Part shown: positions 1-9,631 of the stretch, in pieces
Numbering within the stretch: position 1 is the first letter of the stretch
Layout: every line of letters begins with the position of its first letter
Source of the DNA: Solibacillus isronensis
GTDB lineage: Bacteria; Bacillota; Bacilli; Bacillales_A; Planococcaceae
Reading direction: 5' to 3'
Length of the DNA: 64,000 nucleotides
NCBI RefSeq assembly: GCF_023715405.1
Contig: NZ_JAMBOC010000001.1
Location: 1,426,001 to 1,490,000 of the forward strand
The notes under the pieces: model-generated
The model's input: the letters and a program-made list of their open reading frames with translations, nothing else
What the model was told of the DNA's origin: nothing
The model's database searches: none
Made by a program: the position numbers and the translations under genes

Positions 1-3000
1 CAATTGCTCTTTCTCGTTCTTTTCAAAGAATGCTTTTACATTTTTAAAGTGGGATTTTACCCCTTCATATGGCGCCGAATCTGTAAATGGACCTGTAAAA
101 TCCAAAATTTCCGGCTCTTTTGATTCATAGCTTAAAAATGCAAAGCTTGGGTTCAGTTCTTTTAATTCACGTGACTCATCTTTAAACAGTTCCTTCATTT
201 TCTTCTCAACAAATTGCGCTAAACGGAAGTTCGTTACACGTAATTCCTGAGCGAAGTCAAAGCTTAACGCCTGCAGCACTTCTTTTAATGCTGTTTGCAA
301 TGCTTGCTGTGCAGGCATTTGCGCGAAAGTGGACGGATTATAGCTTTCACGGTAGAAGTCCGGATAGCGGTAGTACACACGTTGCAGTACATAGTATAAC
401 AGTTCATCCAGCTCTTGCTTTGTTTCACTTTCAAGCATGGCTGTCTGAGTTGACTGGAACTTGGAGCGCACTAGCTTTTCCAAATGAGCCAATTCTTCAA
501 GACGCTCATCTTTACGTTTCAGGTTTTCTTCAGTTTGTGTAATTAAATCATTCAGACGTGCTTCTGTTTTATCCACTTCTTCTTGAAGTGCCTGTACCGC
601 AATTCCCATCAGTTCATCATTCAGGAAGTGATGGAATGCATCTTCAAATGGTGCCATACCTGACTGATGCTCGAGCTGATCCTGCTTTTCTTTTAAGGCC
701 AGTAAACTCGATACTCCGTACAGTCTTGGGAAACGGATACCGAAGCGTTGTAGCTCTGAACGAACATAGCCTTTTACTTCTTCCTCTTCTTCCATTGTAG
801 AAGCCAAGTCAATCGCATTTACGATAAAGAACATTTTATCCAGTTCAAACGCATCTTTTACTCGTCCTAGCTGGATTAAGAACTCACGGTCCGCTTTTGC
901 AAATGCATGGTTGTAGTACGTAATGAAAAGAATGGCATCGGCATTTCGAATATAATCGAACGCTACACCAGTATGACGTGCGTTGATTGAATCGGCACCC
1001 GGCGTATCTACTAATGTTACACCCATACGCGTTAGTGGTGAATCGAAGTAGAAATCGATATTGTCCACGAAACAAGAACGGTTTTCCTGTGCTACGTACT
1101 TTTCAAAATCATGGCGGTTAACACGTAATGTCGTTCCCAATTTTGTGATGAATGTTTCATAACCTTCCGAATACGCACGGATAAATGATTTATGAACATT
1201 CAGGCGCTCATCTGTTAATGGAACAGCCAGCCCTTCATCTGCACGATCATACGCTTCTTTTAGTGAAGATACTTGAAGGCCAATCGCTGCATACGAACCT
1301 TGAATATCTTCAAGTAGCTGCGCTTCATTTTTCAGATGAACATCGGCTGTTTCATGCGGATGTTCCGGTGAGACAGGACGGATTTTATTGATCGCTGCTG
1401 TCGTCGGGTTTGGTGATACAGGTAATACGCGCTCACCCATCAATGCATTTGAAAAGCTTGACTTACCCGCACTGAATGCTCCGAATAAGGCAATCGTAAA
1501 GTCGCGTTTTTGCAGACGTTCCACTTTTTTCGTCAAGAAGCTGGAAACTTCTTTGAAGCCTTGAACATCTTTAATAATATGCGCCGTCTTCAATGCTTTT
1601 TCAGTTACTTTATCAACATTCAAACCTGAACCCACTTTTTCCTGCGTTTGTTCAGCAGCAATTTCTGTTTCTTGACCCTTTAACTGCAGCATCGATTCAT
1701 CAAATGGACGAATATCTTTCAATGCCTGCTCATGCTCACGCTTCCAGTTTTCCAAATGAATTTTGGATTCCGCGCGAACTTCATTGGAAACTTGTTTCAT
1801 TAATGTATTGCTGAAAGCCTGGAATATCTCAATTTGCAGTATATGCTGAAGCGCATGCACTTTTTCGGACATTGCATTAATTTTAAGCTTAACAGGTGCT
1901 GCTGCTTCACGCGCAACCTGTTCCAATGTATCTTTTTGCTCTAGCTTCCATGCATCCGTTGTTTGAATAAAGTAACGTTTTGTCGCATCTGAAACACGAT
2001 TTGCAAAGTTTAATACCGCATCTCCCGTTATTATCGCGCTCTTTTGCACTTGATCTTCAATAATCGAGAACGGGAAATTAAATTCCTTCTTGTCAATGCT
2101 TGCGGCACGTTCGTCATTCAATGCACCGACATCTTTTAACGCTTGCTTCATCAATGCTTTTATATGACCGGTAATTTGCGATTGGACAACATGGTTAAAG
2201 CTTGCATATGCTTCTTCCTGACGTCGCGCTTTCTCTTCTGCTGTTTTCTTTTTCGCAGTAAACAGTCCGCCAACTTTAAAGTCCTCTTGCTGACTTTCTA
2301 AATAGGCACGTAGTTTATCACGAACATCCGCCGGCATAATCGCAGCATTTGCAAGCAAGTCTTTACGTTTTTCATCGAACTGCTTATCAAATACATCAAA
2401 CGAGAATAGTTCTGTTTGACGCGTCAGTTTTTCATATTGCTCTAAAATATCATCGCGATGCTGCCAGTCATCTTCAGAAACGAGTTCAGCGTACGTAGTG
2501 AAGCGATCCTGCTTCTCCTCTTCCAAATACGCTTCATGCTCATGCTGTAGCTTCGTCAATGTATTTTCTGCAGTTGAAATTAATTGTTCCTGCCAGTCAT
2601 TCATTGAATCCATTACGATTTTCTTCACTTGTTCAAAATCGTTGTTCGGAAGCTCTTTTTCACGCAGTGATGTGAAGAAAATATTTTTCGGGTAAACACC
2701 CCAAGCAGCAAATGAGTTATGAACTGACTGCTTGAAATCTTCAAATGACAGTTCAGCTTCACGGTGCTTGTCTATTTGATTGACGATCAAATACACGTTC
2801 GGATTGTATTTCATCAATTGCTTTGTAAATTGGAAATTCAACTCTGATTGCACATGGTTGTAATCCATTGTGTAAAACACCATATCGGCAATATGCAACG
2901 CAGATTCCGTACTCATCGCATGCGCATCGTCCGTTGAGTCAACACCCGGAGTATCCATCACAGTAACCCCTTCAGGTAAGCTTGATGTACTATGTCCAAT

Positions 3001-3384
3001 TTCGATTTGTGATACCAATTCGCCGTTTTTGCTCAATTCTTTTACTTGTTTAATATCATAGCCCGCTTCAAATTTTACCGGCTTTTCATTGTGCAAATAT
3101 AGAATCGCATAATCTTCATCCGATTTATGCACTTTAACAATGTTCGCACTTGTCGGAATTGGACTTGTCGCTAAAATGTTTTCCCCCGACAGTGCATTGA
3201 TCATACTCGATTTACCTGCAGAAAAGTGACCGGCAAACCCGATAACAAATTCCTTTTGTAAAAGTTTGCGTGCAAATAAATGAAGCTTTTCAATTCGTTC
3301 TGTATCTTCATTTTCTTTATAAATTATGTATTGTAATGCCGATTGCTGTAACAATCCCTGAATTTTCTCGTCAAACATCGTCAT
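1..3384 (-). CDS. dynA: Tandem dynamin-like GTPase DynA, C-terminus beyond left edge
   Basis: A large open frame runs from an ATG at 3384 off the left edge without a stop, giving 1128 visible codons. The Bacillus subtilis DynA is about 1190 residues, so only a short tail is missing. Two GTPase heads are visible in one chain. The first has the P-loop AGHFSAGKSS near residue 50 and the G3 motif DTPGVDS near 140. The second has FGAFSAGKSS near residue 640 and DTPGADS near 785. Each is followed by helical, charged stalk-like sequence. Bacterial DynA is a fused pair of dynamins that tethers and fuses membranes and helps cells survive phage and pore-forming stress (family knowledge). The start has AAGGGG about 7 nt upstream. 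The next gene in the window is divergent, so nothing upstream suggests an operon. Confidence 0.93.
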   Translation of the reverse strand, partial: MTMFDEKIQGLLQQSALQYIIYKENEDTERIEKLHLFARKLLQKEFVIGFAGHFSAGKSSMINALSGENILATSPIPTSANIVKVHKSDEDYAILYLHNEKPVKFEAGYDIKQVKELSKNGELVSQIEIGHSTSSLPEGVTVMDTPGVDSTDDAHAMSTESALHIADMVFYTMDYNHVQSELNFQFTKQLMKYNPNVYLIVNQIDKHREAELSFEDFKQSVHNSFAAWGVYPKNIFFTSLREKELPNNDFEQVKKIVMDSMNDWQEQLISTAENTLTKLQHEHEAYLEEEKQDRFTTYAELVSEDDWQHRDDILEQYEKLTRQTELFSFDVFDKQFDEKRKDLLANAAIMPADVRDKLRAYLESQQEDFKVGGLFTAKKKTAEEKARRQEEAYASFNHVVQSQITGHIKALMKQALKDVGALNDERAASIDKKEFNFPFSIIEDQVQKSAIITGDAVLNFANRVSDATKRYFIQTTDAWKLEQKDTLEQVAREAAAPVKLKINAMSEKVHALQHILQIEIFQAFSNTLMKQVSNEVRAESKIHLENWKREHEQALKDIRPFDESMLQLKGQETEIAAEQTQEKVGSGLNVDKVTEKALKTAHIIKDVQGFKEVSSFLTKKVERLQKRDFTIALFGAFSAGKSSFSNALMGERVLPVSPNPTTAAINKIRPVSPEHPHETADVHLKNEAQLLEDIQGSYAAIGLQVSSLKEAYDRADEGLAVPLTDERLNVHKSFIRAYSEGYETFITKLGTTLRVNRHDFEKYVAQENRSCFVDNIDFYFDSPLTRMGVTLVDTPGADSINARHTGVAFDYIRNADAILFITYYNHAFAKADREFLIQLGRVKDAFELDKMFFIVNAIDLASTMEEEEEVKGYVRSELQRFGIRFPRLYGVSSLLALKEKQDQLEHQSGMAPFEDAFHHFLNDELMGIAVQALQEEVDKTEARLNDLITQTEENLKRKDERLEELAHLEKLVRSKFQSTQTAMLESETKQELDELLYYVLQRVYYRYPDFYRESYNPSTFAQMPAQQALQTALKEVLQALSFDFAQELRVTNFRLAQFVEKKMKELFKDESRELKELNPSFAFLSYESKEPEILDFTGPFTDSAPYEGVKSHFKNVKAFFEKNEKEQL

Positions 3385-3615
3385 ATTACTACCCCTTTAT
3401 ATCAATTTATATCTTTTTGCCTTAAATTCGCCATATTTCTATAGTACCATGACCAGTCAAGAAAATCGGCTAGTATTTTATTAAAATTATTATTTCATTA
3501 TTTTCCCATTAAAGATCAACTTTTATCTTATGAAATTGCTATTTCGGAATAACCAGATTATTATGCGCATTTGAAAGCATTTTTATGATTGTTGTCTAAA
3601 GATATAAAAAATCTT

Positions 3616-3644
3616 ATCATTACCCAACATAATATCAGTATAAT
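3616..3644 (+). promoter_or_regulatory. Probable sigma-A promoter of the DUF4275-DUF2691 pair
   Basis: TATAAT at 3639-3644 is a consensus -10 lying 27 bp before the ATG at 3672. The -35 is poor: only a TTATCA-like hexamer around 3614-3619 is seen, with a long spacer. The rest of the 3385-3671 gap is AT-rich and shows no other clear element. Confidence 0.4.
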
Positions 3645-3671
3645 GAGAAAATAAAAAGATTGGAGCAGCTA

Positions 3672-4124
3672 ATGGACGATTTATCTAAAAGATTGAGTAG
3701 AAAAAACATGAAATTTACCGAGAATCTTCACTGGGGGATATATTTTAAAAAGCAATGGGAAAATGCATTTGCCCATCATTTACTTCAGGAAGAAAAAGAA
3801 AGAATTTTTCTTATTGGAGACCATTATTTTAGTGGTTACTTGTGGCATCTGTTCAGTTACAAAATGATTCCCCATCTGAGCCAGATTAAAGCCGAAGAAG
3901 CTTTTAATTCACTTAAAAAAACAGAGTGCTATATTTTTTATGAACATTTCCCTGAAGTTTTCGATGTTGAGGACGCTAATTCATTAAAAGCAGAAGATTT
4001 ATTAGAGGAAGAAGATATTTATATAGTAGATAAAAATTTTACTTGGACGTATGTCGTTACTCACGAGGAGAGTTGCGGTCCTTATTTTACAATTAAATTA
4101 CTGGAGGAGATGATGAAGCAATGA
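3672..4124 (+). CDS. DUF4275-like small cytosolic protein
   Basis: The 150-residue product has no signal peptide or membrane segment. It resembles the DUF4275 family of Bacillales: an N-terminal W-rich helix, YLWHLFSY near residue 56, then an acidic DIYIVDKNFTWTYV stretch and a C-terminal THE...GPYF motif. The biochemical function of that family is unknown. The start is set at ATG 3672 because GGAG lies 6 nt before it; a TTG four codons upstream has no such site. Its stop overlaps the start of the next gene (ATGA), so the two are probably translationally coupled. Family assignment is by remembered motif pattern. Confidence 0.6.
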   Translation: MDDLSKRLSRKNMKFTENLHWGIYFKKQWENAFAHHLLQEEKERIFLIGDHYFSGYLWHLFSYKMIPHLSQIKAEEAFNSLKKTECYIFYEHFPEVFDVEDANSLKAEDLLEEEDIYIVDKNFTWTYVVTHEESCGPYFTIKLLEEMMKQ

Positions 4125-4582
4125 GAGGGGTATCCTTTGAAATACCGAACCGGTACGGCCGTTATTTATATGACATTTTAGAAGACATCAACATCAAAAA
4201 TTACTTTTGGAAATCAGGTGACGGAGAGGCATATTATATTGATAATAAACAGATAGGCGAAGCAATGTTCCCGCAGCCTTATACATATAACGGTCAAGAC
4301 CTTTACAACCGAATCTCTGCAAAAGACTATTATGTTTTATTTGCAGACTTAAAAGCATTTAAGGAAAACACACATATACAGGGTATTGCTACATATGAAG
4401 ATTTCCTTAATAGCCAGTGTGAAATCGCCCTTTTAATTGTTGATAGTTCCTATATAACAATTTATGTAAAAGATCAACATGTAACTGAACGTGTTTATAG
4501 AAAAGCGGTTCAGAATGGGTACGAAAATATAGCTTACATTACGGATCATAATGACCCTCGTACAGCATTGACCTTATTTTAA
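4121..4582 (+). CDS. DUF2691 family protein
   Basis: The 153-residue soluble protein begins MRGVSFEIPNRYG and ends near YITDHNDPRTALTLF. Both ends match my recollection of DUF2691, a small family of unknown function in Bacillus and relatives. The middle carries a YEDFLNSQCEIALLIVD segment that fits the family core. It starts inside the stop codon of the DUF4275-like gene (ATGA at 4121-4124), so the pair forms one transcript that closes with the strong terminator just downstream. No catalytic residues can be named. A role together with its partner is likely from coupling, but its nature is unknown. Confidence 0.7.
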   Translation: MRGVSFEIPNRYGRYLYDILEDINIKNYFWKSGDGEAYYIDNKQIGEAMFPQPYTYNGQDLYNRISAKDYYVLFADLKAFKENTHIQGIATYEDFLNSQCEIALLIVDSSYITIYVKDQHVTERVYRKAVQNGYENIAYITDHNDPRTALTLF

Positions 4583-4590
4583 ATAAATGC

Positions 4591-4624
4591 GTGAAGCAAT
4601 AATTATTGCTTCACCTTTTTTTAT
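4591..4624 (+). terminator. Rho-independent terminator after DUF2691
   Basis: A 10-bp perfect stem (GTGAAGCAAT / ATTGCTTCAC) with an AATT loop is followed by a run of T. It lies 9 bp after the DUF2691 stop. Confidence 0.9.
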
Positions 4625-4674
4625 TAAATTTAAATTCACTAATAAAAAACTTAACTATGCTCCCCCCTTTTTCC

Positions 4675-5559
4675 TCAATAATCTATTGAGCTTTTTCGGA
4701 TGAAACTCGTCAGAGGAATAATTTTAGTAGAATTTCTTAAGTGGCTCATATAAATATCAACTGGATAAATAGTCCCGATCGGACCTATATCCACCACCCT
4801 TAATAAATCTGCTTCAATTTCCTCTGAAATCAAACTTTCAGGCAATAGCCCGATACCTAACCCTTCCTTAATCAATTTTATAGCAAAAATAACATCATTT
4901 ATTTTGTTGAATTTCTTTATATCGTACTCATTATTTAACCATTCAACTAACGGGGTATGTTCATCTAAATAACCTATATAAAGCGGATGCTCATTAAAAA
5001 GCGCCTTAAGCTGTAAATCAAGCTCCTTTTCCGCAAGCTGAAATTTTGAAGAATATACTATTCTCAACGGGGAACGGTCAATTCGCTCCGAATGAAATTC
5101 TTTAGAAATGAATTTATGTAAACCTAGTGCTACATCTATTCGTTGTTCTTTTATTGCACTCTCTAACTGCATCTGATCTTCCATTTTAATTTCCACGTTG
5201 TATTGTTGATGTACTTCAATAAAATTATGTATTCGCTCTAATAGATTCGTATGAAGCAAAGCGGGTGAAACCGAAATTATTAATGGAACAGTCGGATGTA
5301 GAGATTCCAGGAGAATTTCTTTCGTACTTGCTTCTATTTCAGCCACAAGTTTTTTGGCCATAGGATAATATTTTTCACCAATTGCAGATACCTTTACCTT
5401 TGTATGTTCCCGGTGAAACAATTGAACTTGTAAATGTTCCTCCAATAACTTCATATGTACAGTAATACTGGGCTGGGAAATATACAGTTTTTCTGCCGCC
5501 GCTCGAAAGCTCCCTTCTTCAACAACCGCTATAAATGATTTCAACCATTTTATATCCAT
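4675..5559 (-). CDS. LysR-family transcriptional regulator
   Basis: This is a 294-residue LysR-type regulator. The N-terminal winged helix-turn-helix reads MDIKWLKSFIAVVEEGSFRA then AAEKLYISQPSITVHMKLLEE. A periplasmic-binding-protein-like effector domain begins near residue 90. The frame extends 13 codons further upstream, but the ATG at 5559 is preceded by AAGGTGAT at correct spacing and starts the classical domain. The gene is divergent from the broken DUF2332 gene. LysR proteins commonly control such a neighbour and themselves from the shared region, but here the target is disrupted. The effector is unknown. Confidence 0.88.
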   Translation of the reverse strand: MDIKWLKSFIAVVEEGSFRAAAEKLYISQPSITVHMKLLEEHLQVQLFHREHTKVKVSAIGEKYYPMAKKLVAEIEASTKEILLESLHPTVPLIISVSPALLHTNLLERIHNFIEVHQQYNVEIKMEDQMQLESAIKEQRIDVALGLHKFISKEFHSERIDRSPLRIVYSSKFQLAEKELDLQLKALFNEHPLYIGYLDEHTPLVEWLNNEYDIKKFNKINDVIFAIKLIKEGLGIGLLPESLISEEIEADLLRVVDIGPIGTIYPVDIYMSHLRNSTKIIPLTSFIRKSSIDY

Positions 5560-5670
5560 ATTTATCACCTTCTTATTAATATTATTAATCAAATACATTA
5601 AAACTCATTAATTCTATTAATTGTAAGTCTATTATACACTGTAAGCAATACATGAAATGAGGTGTTTTAA
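5560..5670. promoter_or_regulatory. Divergent intergenic region with repeated ATTAAT half-sites
   Basis: The 111 bp between the LysR gene and the DUF2332 gene are very AT-rich. They contain ATTAAT repeated several times (5576-5590 and again 5607-5622), some as inverted pairs. This is a plausible LysR operator and overlapping divergent promoter. No clean consensus -35/-10 pair stands out. Confidence 0.4.
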
Positions 5671-6680
5671 ATGGAACAACTAGTCGCAGTTTTTAGACGT
5701 TTTGCCAAACAGGAAGCGAAAAACAATAGCCCACTTTACGATATTGGTGTGAAAGGATTATAACAAATGAGCAACTATTGCATCTCATTATGCATATTCC
5801 GGAGACACAGCCAAAGCCGAATTTATTTTTTGGGTCTGTCCAGTATTTATCAGCCCAAAAAGAAACCCCTCTAAAACGAATATTCGAAAATCCTTATGAA
5901 GTAAATCTGGAAGAAAGCTTTCAATTACTCATCGGTTTCTGTACACAACACTCGGATGAACTGTTGCAGTTGTTTCAGACAAAATCCGTTCAAACAAATG
6001 AAGTCCAACGTGCCAGCTATCTTTACCCGATTTTCTCGGAAATTGCCGAAGAGGCGAAACTACCATTATCATTATTGGAAATCGGTACAAGTGCAGGACT
6101 TTTGCTTAATTTGGATGGGTATCGATATGAAATTGAACAAGAACCGCCGATTTCATTTGGCAATGAAAATAGCCCTCTCACTCTTTTTGCGAAAAACTAC
6201 GGCACGCCTATAACTTCTGTGAAAAGCCTGAACATTGTACACCGATTTGGAATTGATTTAAATATTATTGATCTACAAGATTCTGATGAATATTTATGGC
6301 TGAAAAGTTTAATTTGGCCCGAACAAATTATACGGAAAGAAAATTTAGCGAAAGCAATGGTGATTCACCGGCAATATTCAAAGCTTTTACTAACCGGAGA
6401 TTTTAGAAATCTTATTCCCCCACTATTTGAAAACCATGAACTTCAAAATAGCCAAATTATTATTTTCCACACACATGTAGCAAATCAGTTTTCCGCTACA
6501 TTAAAGTCAGAATTATTGGTACTGCTTCAGCAACTAAGCCATATTCATAGCATTTATCACATCTACAACAATATGTATGATAAGGATTTACATGTGGATT
6601 TCATTGATGCTGGTATAACTAGAACCGTCAAAATACTAGAAAATACTGATGGTCATGGGAAGTATTTTAGGTGGAATTAA
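5671..6680 (+). pseudogene. DUF2332 family gene with frameshift near its 5' end
   Basis: An ATG at 5671 with an excellent AGGTG site opens a frame encoding MEQLVAVFRRFAKQEAKNNS followed by PLYDIGVKGL and a stop at 5761. The family-typical continuation, TNEQLLHLIMHIPETQPKPN and onward, lies one frame back and runs to 6680. DUF2332 proteins normally have SPLY, then a short helix, then the LL...P..QP.PNL motif in one chain. The switch from frame 1 to frame 0 therefore indicates a single-base deletion (or a net shift of the same phase) around 5740-5755, or a sequencing error. The remainder is intact for about 300 codons, with a G-rich LEIGTSAGLLLN motif that suggests a SAM-binding-like fold. A downstream ORF start at TTG 5778 has no Shine-Dalgarno site. 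Confidence 0.8.
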
Positions 6681-6686
6681 CTTCTC

Positions 6687-6707
6687 AAATAGTAATAATT
6701 ACGATTT
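6687..6707. promoter_or_regulatory. Zur-type operator, upstream copy
   Basis: This 21-bp near-palindrome has AAAT-GTAAT-A-ATTAC-ATTT architecture. It differs at one base from the Bacillus Zur box as I recall it (AAATCGTAAT-N-ATTACGATTT). It ends 3 bp before the -35 of the zinT promoter. Confidence 0.8.
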
Positions 6708-6710
6708 GTA

Positions 6711-6739
6711 TTGACAAGCAAGGCACAACTATATAATAT
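6711..6739 (+). promoter_or_regulatory. Sigma-A promoter of zinT
   Basis: A consensus TTGACA lies at 6711-6716. The -10 is either TATAAT at 6732-6737 (15-bp spacer) or TAATAT at 6734-6739 (17-bp spacer). It sits between two Zur-type boxes. Confidence 0.8.
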
Positions 6740-6742
6740 TAT

Positions 6743-6763
6743 AAATCGTAACAGTTACTATTT
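6743..6763. promoter_or_regulatory. Zur-type operator, downstream copy
   Basis: A second 21-bp inverted repeat (AAATCGTAA...TTACTATTT) lies directly after the -10 and just before the ribosome-binding site AGGAGGT. Bound repressor would cover the transcription start. With the upstream box it brackets the promoter. Confidence 0.8.
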
Positions 6764-6775
6764 AGGAGGTAAGGT

Positions 6776-7471
6776 ATGAAAAGGAAATTAAATTGTTTAA
6801 GTATTTTAGCGTTTAGCATCATGCTGGTTGGTTGTGCTGAAAATTCTAAAGAAGAGGTCAATGCAACTGCGGATGTTGTAACAGAAGAAAAGGCTCATGA
6901 GCATGATCATCAACATGAAATTAATGAAAAACAGGAAAAAATTTATAACGGTTATTTTGAAGACGAAGAAGTACAGGACCGGCCATTAAGCGATTGGAGC
7001 GGCGACTGGCAATCGGTCTACCCTTATTTGCAGGATGGTACTTTGGATGAAGTTTTTGAACATAAGGCTTCCCATGATGACAGCCAAACATTTGAGGATA
7101 TTAAATCTTATTATGAAACTGGCTATAAGACTACTACGGACCGTATTGTCATTGAAGATCGTTTTATTACATTTTATGATCATGGTCACGCGCATAAAGG
7201 AGAATACACATATGATGGTTATGAAATATTAACCTATGAAAAAGGTAATCGTGGGGTCCGGTTTATTTTCAAACATGTCGGCGAAGAAACAGGCGTCCCG
7301 GCTTATATTCAGTTCAGTGACCATATAATCGCACCTCAAAAATCAGGGCATTACCACATCTACTGGGGGGATGATCGTGAAGCTTTATTAAAAGAAATAA
7401 CGAATTGGCCAACCTATTACCCTTCAAATATGGAGGGCCATGAGATTGCACACGAGATGATAGCACATTAA
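6776..7471 (+). CDS. zinT: ZinT-family zinc-binding lipoprotein
   Basis: The 231-residue product starts with a lipoprotein signal peptide ending LVGC at Cys20, so the mature protein is lipid-anchored outside the membrane. A His-rich linker (HEHDHQHE, about residues 41-48) precedes a ZinT/YodA domain. Landmarks are the LSDWSGDWQSVYPYL motif near residue 77, the YETGYKTTTDRI segment, and the conserved HYHIYWGDDR near residue 197. ZinT domains bind Zn(II) and feed zinc ABC importers under starvation (family knowledge). The gene stands alone, with a promoter flanked by two Zur-type boxes, so zinc-repressed expression is expected. No AdcA/ZnuA fusion or ABC transporter lies beside it. Confidence 0.92.
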   Translation: MKRKLNCLSILAFSIMLVGCAENSKEEVNATADVVTEEKAHEHDHQHEINEKQEKIYNGYFEDEEVQDRPLSDWSGDWQSVYPYLQDGTLDEVFEHKASHDDSQTFEDIKSYYETGYKTTTDRIVIEDRFITFYDHGHAHKGEYTYDGYEILTYEKGNRGVRFIFKHVGEETGVPAYIQFSDHIIAPQKSGHYHIYWGDDREALLKEITNWPTYYPSNMEGHEIAHEMIAH

Positions 7472-7486
7472 AAATGTGTACACAAA

Positions 7487-7522
7487 AACAACCATTTGCT
7501 CATTGAGCAAATGGTTGTTTTT
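7487..7522. terminator. Bidirectional terminator between zinT and the PBP gene
   Basis: A stem of about 15 bp (AACAACCATTTGCTC / GAGCAAATGGTTGTT) with a 3-nt loop has T runs on both sides. It serves the two converging genes. Confidence 0.9.
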
Positions 7523-7536
7523 CAAAAAGTTTAATA

Positions 7537-9456
7537 TTATTTTTCTAAATAAAGATGAATAGTGCCATCTAGTTCTAATACACTTTCCGGCTCAGGTAAC
7601 TGCGCTTTTACTGTCTCGCCTTCTCCATGTACTTTAATTTGATAAGGATATTCCAACTCCATAATTTCATTAACAGATACACCTACTAAATCAGGTACGC
7701 GCTCCGTCAATTCATCACCCCAGCGATATTGCTTTTCCAATTGGCCTTCTCGATCTTTTTCGATCCCTAAAATAGGTGCAATATCTTCAATAATCTGTCC
7801 AACAATCGGCGCTACAATTGTACTGCCGAATACTAATTCGCCTTTAGGACTGTCAACCGCTACATATACGACAACTTCAGGATCATTTGCCGGTGCAAAA
7901 CCTATAAATGATACGATATAGTCCCCATCTTTATAGCGTCCATTTTCTACTTTTTGAGCAGTACCCGTTTTCCCGCCTATGCGAAGTCCATCCCGGTAAG
8001 CAGCCCGCCCCGACCCATTTGCTACTACTGACTCCAGCGCGTCTCTTACTATTTTGGAAGTTTCCTCACTGACCACATTGCGTTTTAAGGTCGGCTTATT
8101 TTCTATAACCACTTCTCCACTTTCCGGGTTGTATACTTTTGAAACAACATATGGCGTAAAGAGTTTACCGCCATTTACAGCTGCAGAAACTGCCTGCACT
8201 TGTTGAATAGGTGTCACAGATATACCTTGCCCAAAAGAAGTGGTGGCATGTTCAACCGGTCCAAATGCCTCTTCGGAAAATAATATACCTGACGCTTCTC
8301 CGGCAATATTAGAACCAGTTGTTTTACCAAACCCAAAATCCTTAATGTACTTCATTAACTTGTCAGCACCTACTCGTTGACCAAGTTCGATAAATCCCGG
8401 GTTACAAGAATTTTCCACTACTTGTAAAAACGTTTCCTCTCCATGACCATCACGTTTCCAACAGCGAAGTCTTACACCTTCCACCATCGTATAACCTTTA
8501 TCAAAAAAAGTATCTTTTTCGAGATCCACTACATTTTCTTCAACAGCAGCACTCAGTGTAATAATTTTAAAGGTTGATCCCGGCTCATATGTCATCCAGA
8601 CCGGCAAGTTCCGGTTATAAATAGATGATTCTACTTCTTCAAACTTATAAGGATCGTATGTAGGATATGAAGAAAGAGCTAAAATCTCACCTGTTTTAGG
8701 ATTCATCGCAATGGCCAGTGCCTGTTCTGCGTTATATTTTGTCATAGCTTGAGACAGTTCTCGTTCAATTACTTTCTGAACTTCCACATCAATTGTTAAG
8801 CCTACCGTTGCCCCTTGCTTCCCTTCCCGCCATTCATCATTCACATGGGGTAATGCCTTCCCCTTTGCATCAGTAAACAACTTAATTGCTGCATCTTTAG
8901 AAGTCAAAAGTTTATCATATTGATATTCAATTCCTGCAAGTCCCTGCGAATCATACCCTGTAAATCCGACTAGTCGTGATAACAAATTCCCGTACGGATA
9001 ACTCCTGTCATAATCTACACCACTATATAGTCCGTCAATTTTCAATTCTTGAATTTTAACGGCTTGTTCGTATGAAATATTTTTCGCTTCCGGTGCAAGT
9101 TTGACTAGATAGCTTTTAGAATTCATTTTTTCGTATAAATTTTTGGCGTCCAACTTAAGCACCTCTGCAATCTGGTTTGCAGCTTCTTCAATATTCTCAT
9201 TCTGTGTTGGCATGAAATAAAGCGTTGGCGCTAATTCATTCGTAACAATAAGTTTACCGTTTCGATCCGTAATTTTTCCGCGCTCTGAAGTAAACGGGAT
9301 TTCCCGATCCCAATTCGTCTTGGCAAGTTCCGTTAGTTTATCATGCTGAATAATTTGCACATAAAACAGTCTTATAAAAACAATTACTCCGAAAAGAATA
9401 AAAGCAGAAAAGATTAATCTCAATCTTTTTTTGGAAATAGTTGAAATCCACTTCAA
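7537..9456 (-). CDS. Class B penicillin-binding protein, SpoVD-like, with PASTA domain
   Basis: This is a 639-residue membrane-anchored transpeptidase. One N-terminal transmembrane helix (about residues 12-33) precedes the PBP dimerisation domain. The transpeptidase motifs are STFK near 294, SCN near 350 and KTGT near 496, and a single C-terminal PASTA domain starts near residue 580 (VPDLVGVSVNEI). Size and PASTA domain match SpoVD, which makes spore cortex peptidoglycan; PBP2B-type division proteins are the alternative. It is not in the usual mra/mur cluster, so it may be a paralogue. The start is placed at TTG 9456, preceded by GAGGTG at 6 nt. A GTG seven codons upstream lacks a ribosome-binding site. 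Confidence 0.85.
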   Translation of the reverse strand: MKWISTISKKRLRLIFSAFILFGVIVFIRLFYVQIIQHDKLTELAKTNWDREIPFTSERGKITDRNGKLIVTNELAPTLYFMPTQNENIEEAANQIAEVLKLDAKNLYEKMNSKSYLVKLAPEAKNISYEQAVKIQELKIDGLYSGVDYDRSYPYGNLLSRLVGFTGYDSQGLAGIEYQYDKLLTSKDAAIKLFTDAKGKALPHVNDEWREGKQGATVGLTIDVEVQKVIERELSQAMTKYNAEQALAIAMNPKTGEILALSSYPTYDPYKFEEVESSIYNRNLPVWMTYEPGSTFKIITLSAAVEENVVDLEKDTFFDKGYTMVEGVRLRCWKRDGHGEETFLQVVENSCNPGFIELGQRVGADKLMKYIKDFGFGKTTGSNIAGEASGILFSEEAFGPVEHATTSFGQGISVTPIQQVQAVSAAVNGGKLFTPYVVSKVYNPESGEVVIENKPTLKRNVVSEETSKIVRDALESVVANGSGRAAYRDGLRIGGKTGTAQKVENGRYKDGDYIVSFIGFAPANDPEVVVYVAVDSPKGELVFGSTIVAPIVGQIIEDIAPILGIEKDREGQLEKQYRWGDELTERVPDLVGVSVNEIMELEYPYQIKVHGEGETVKAQLPEPESVLELDGTIHLYLEK

Positions 9457-9631
9457 AAAATTCACCTCAATATTCACGTTATGAATAAAAGGGAATTTCT
9501 ATTCAAGCAGCTGCCAGTCGAATAGGGATATTAAACCCCCTTTCTATTTATATGGTTCTACCTTACAATAGATATTAATTATATAAACAGTACATATAAT
9601 AGTTTATAACTATAAAAGTGAGGCGTTTTCT

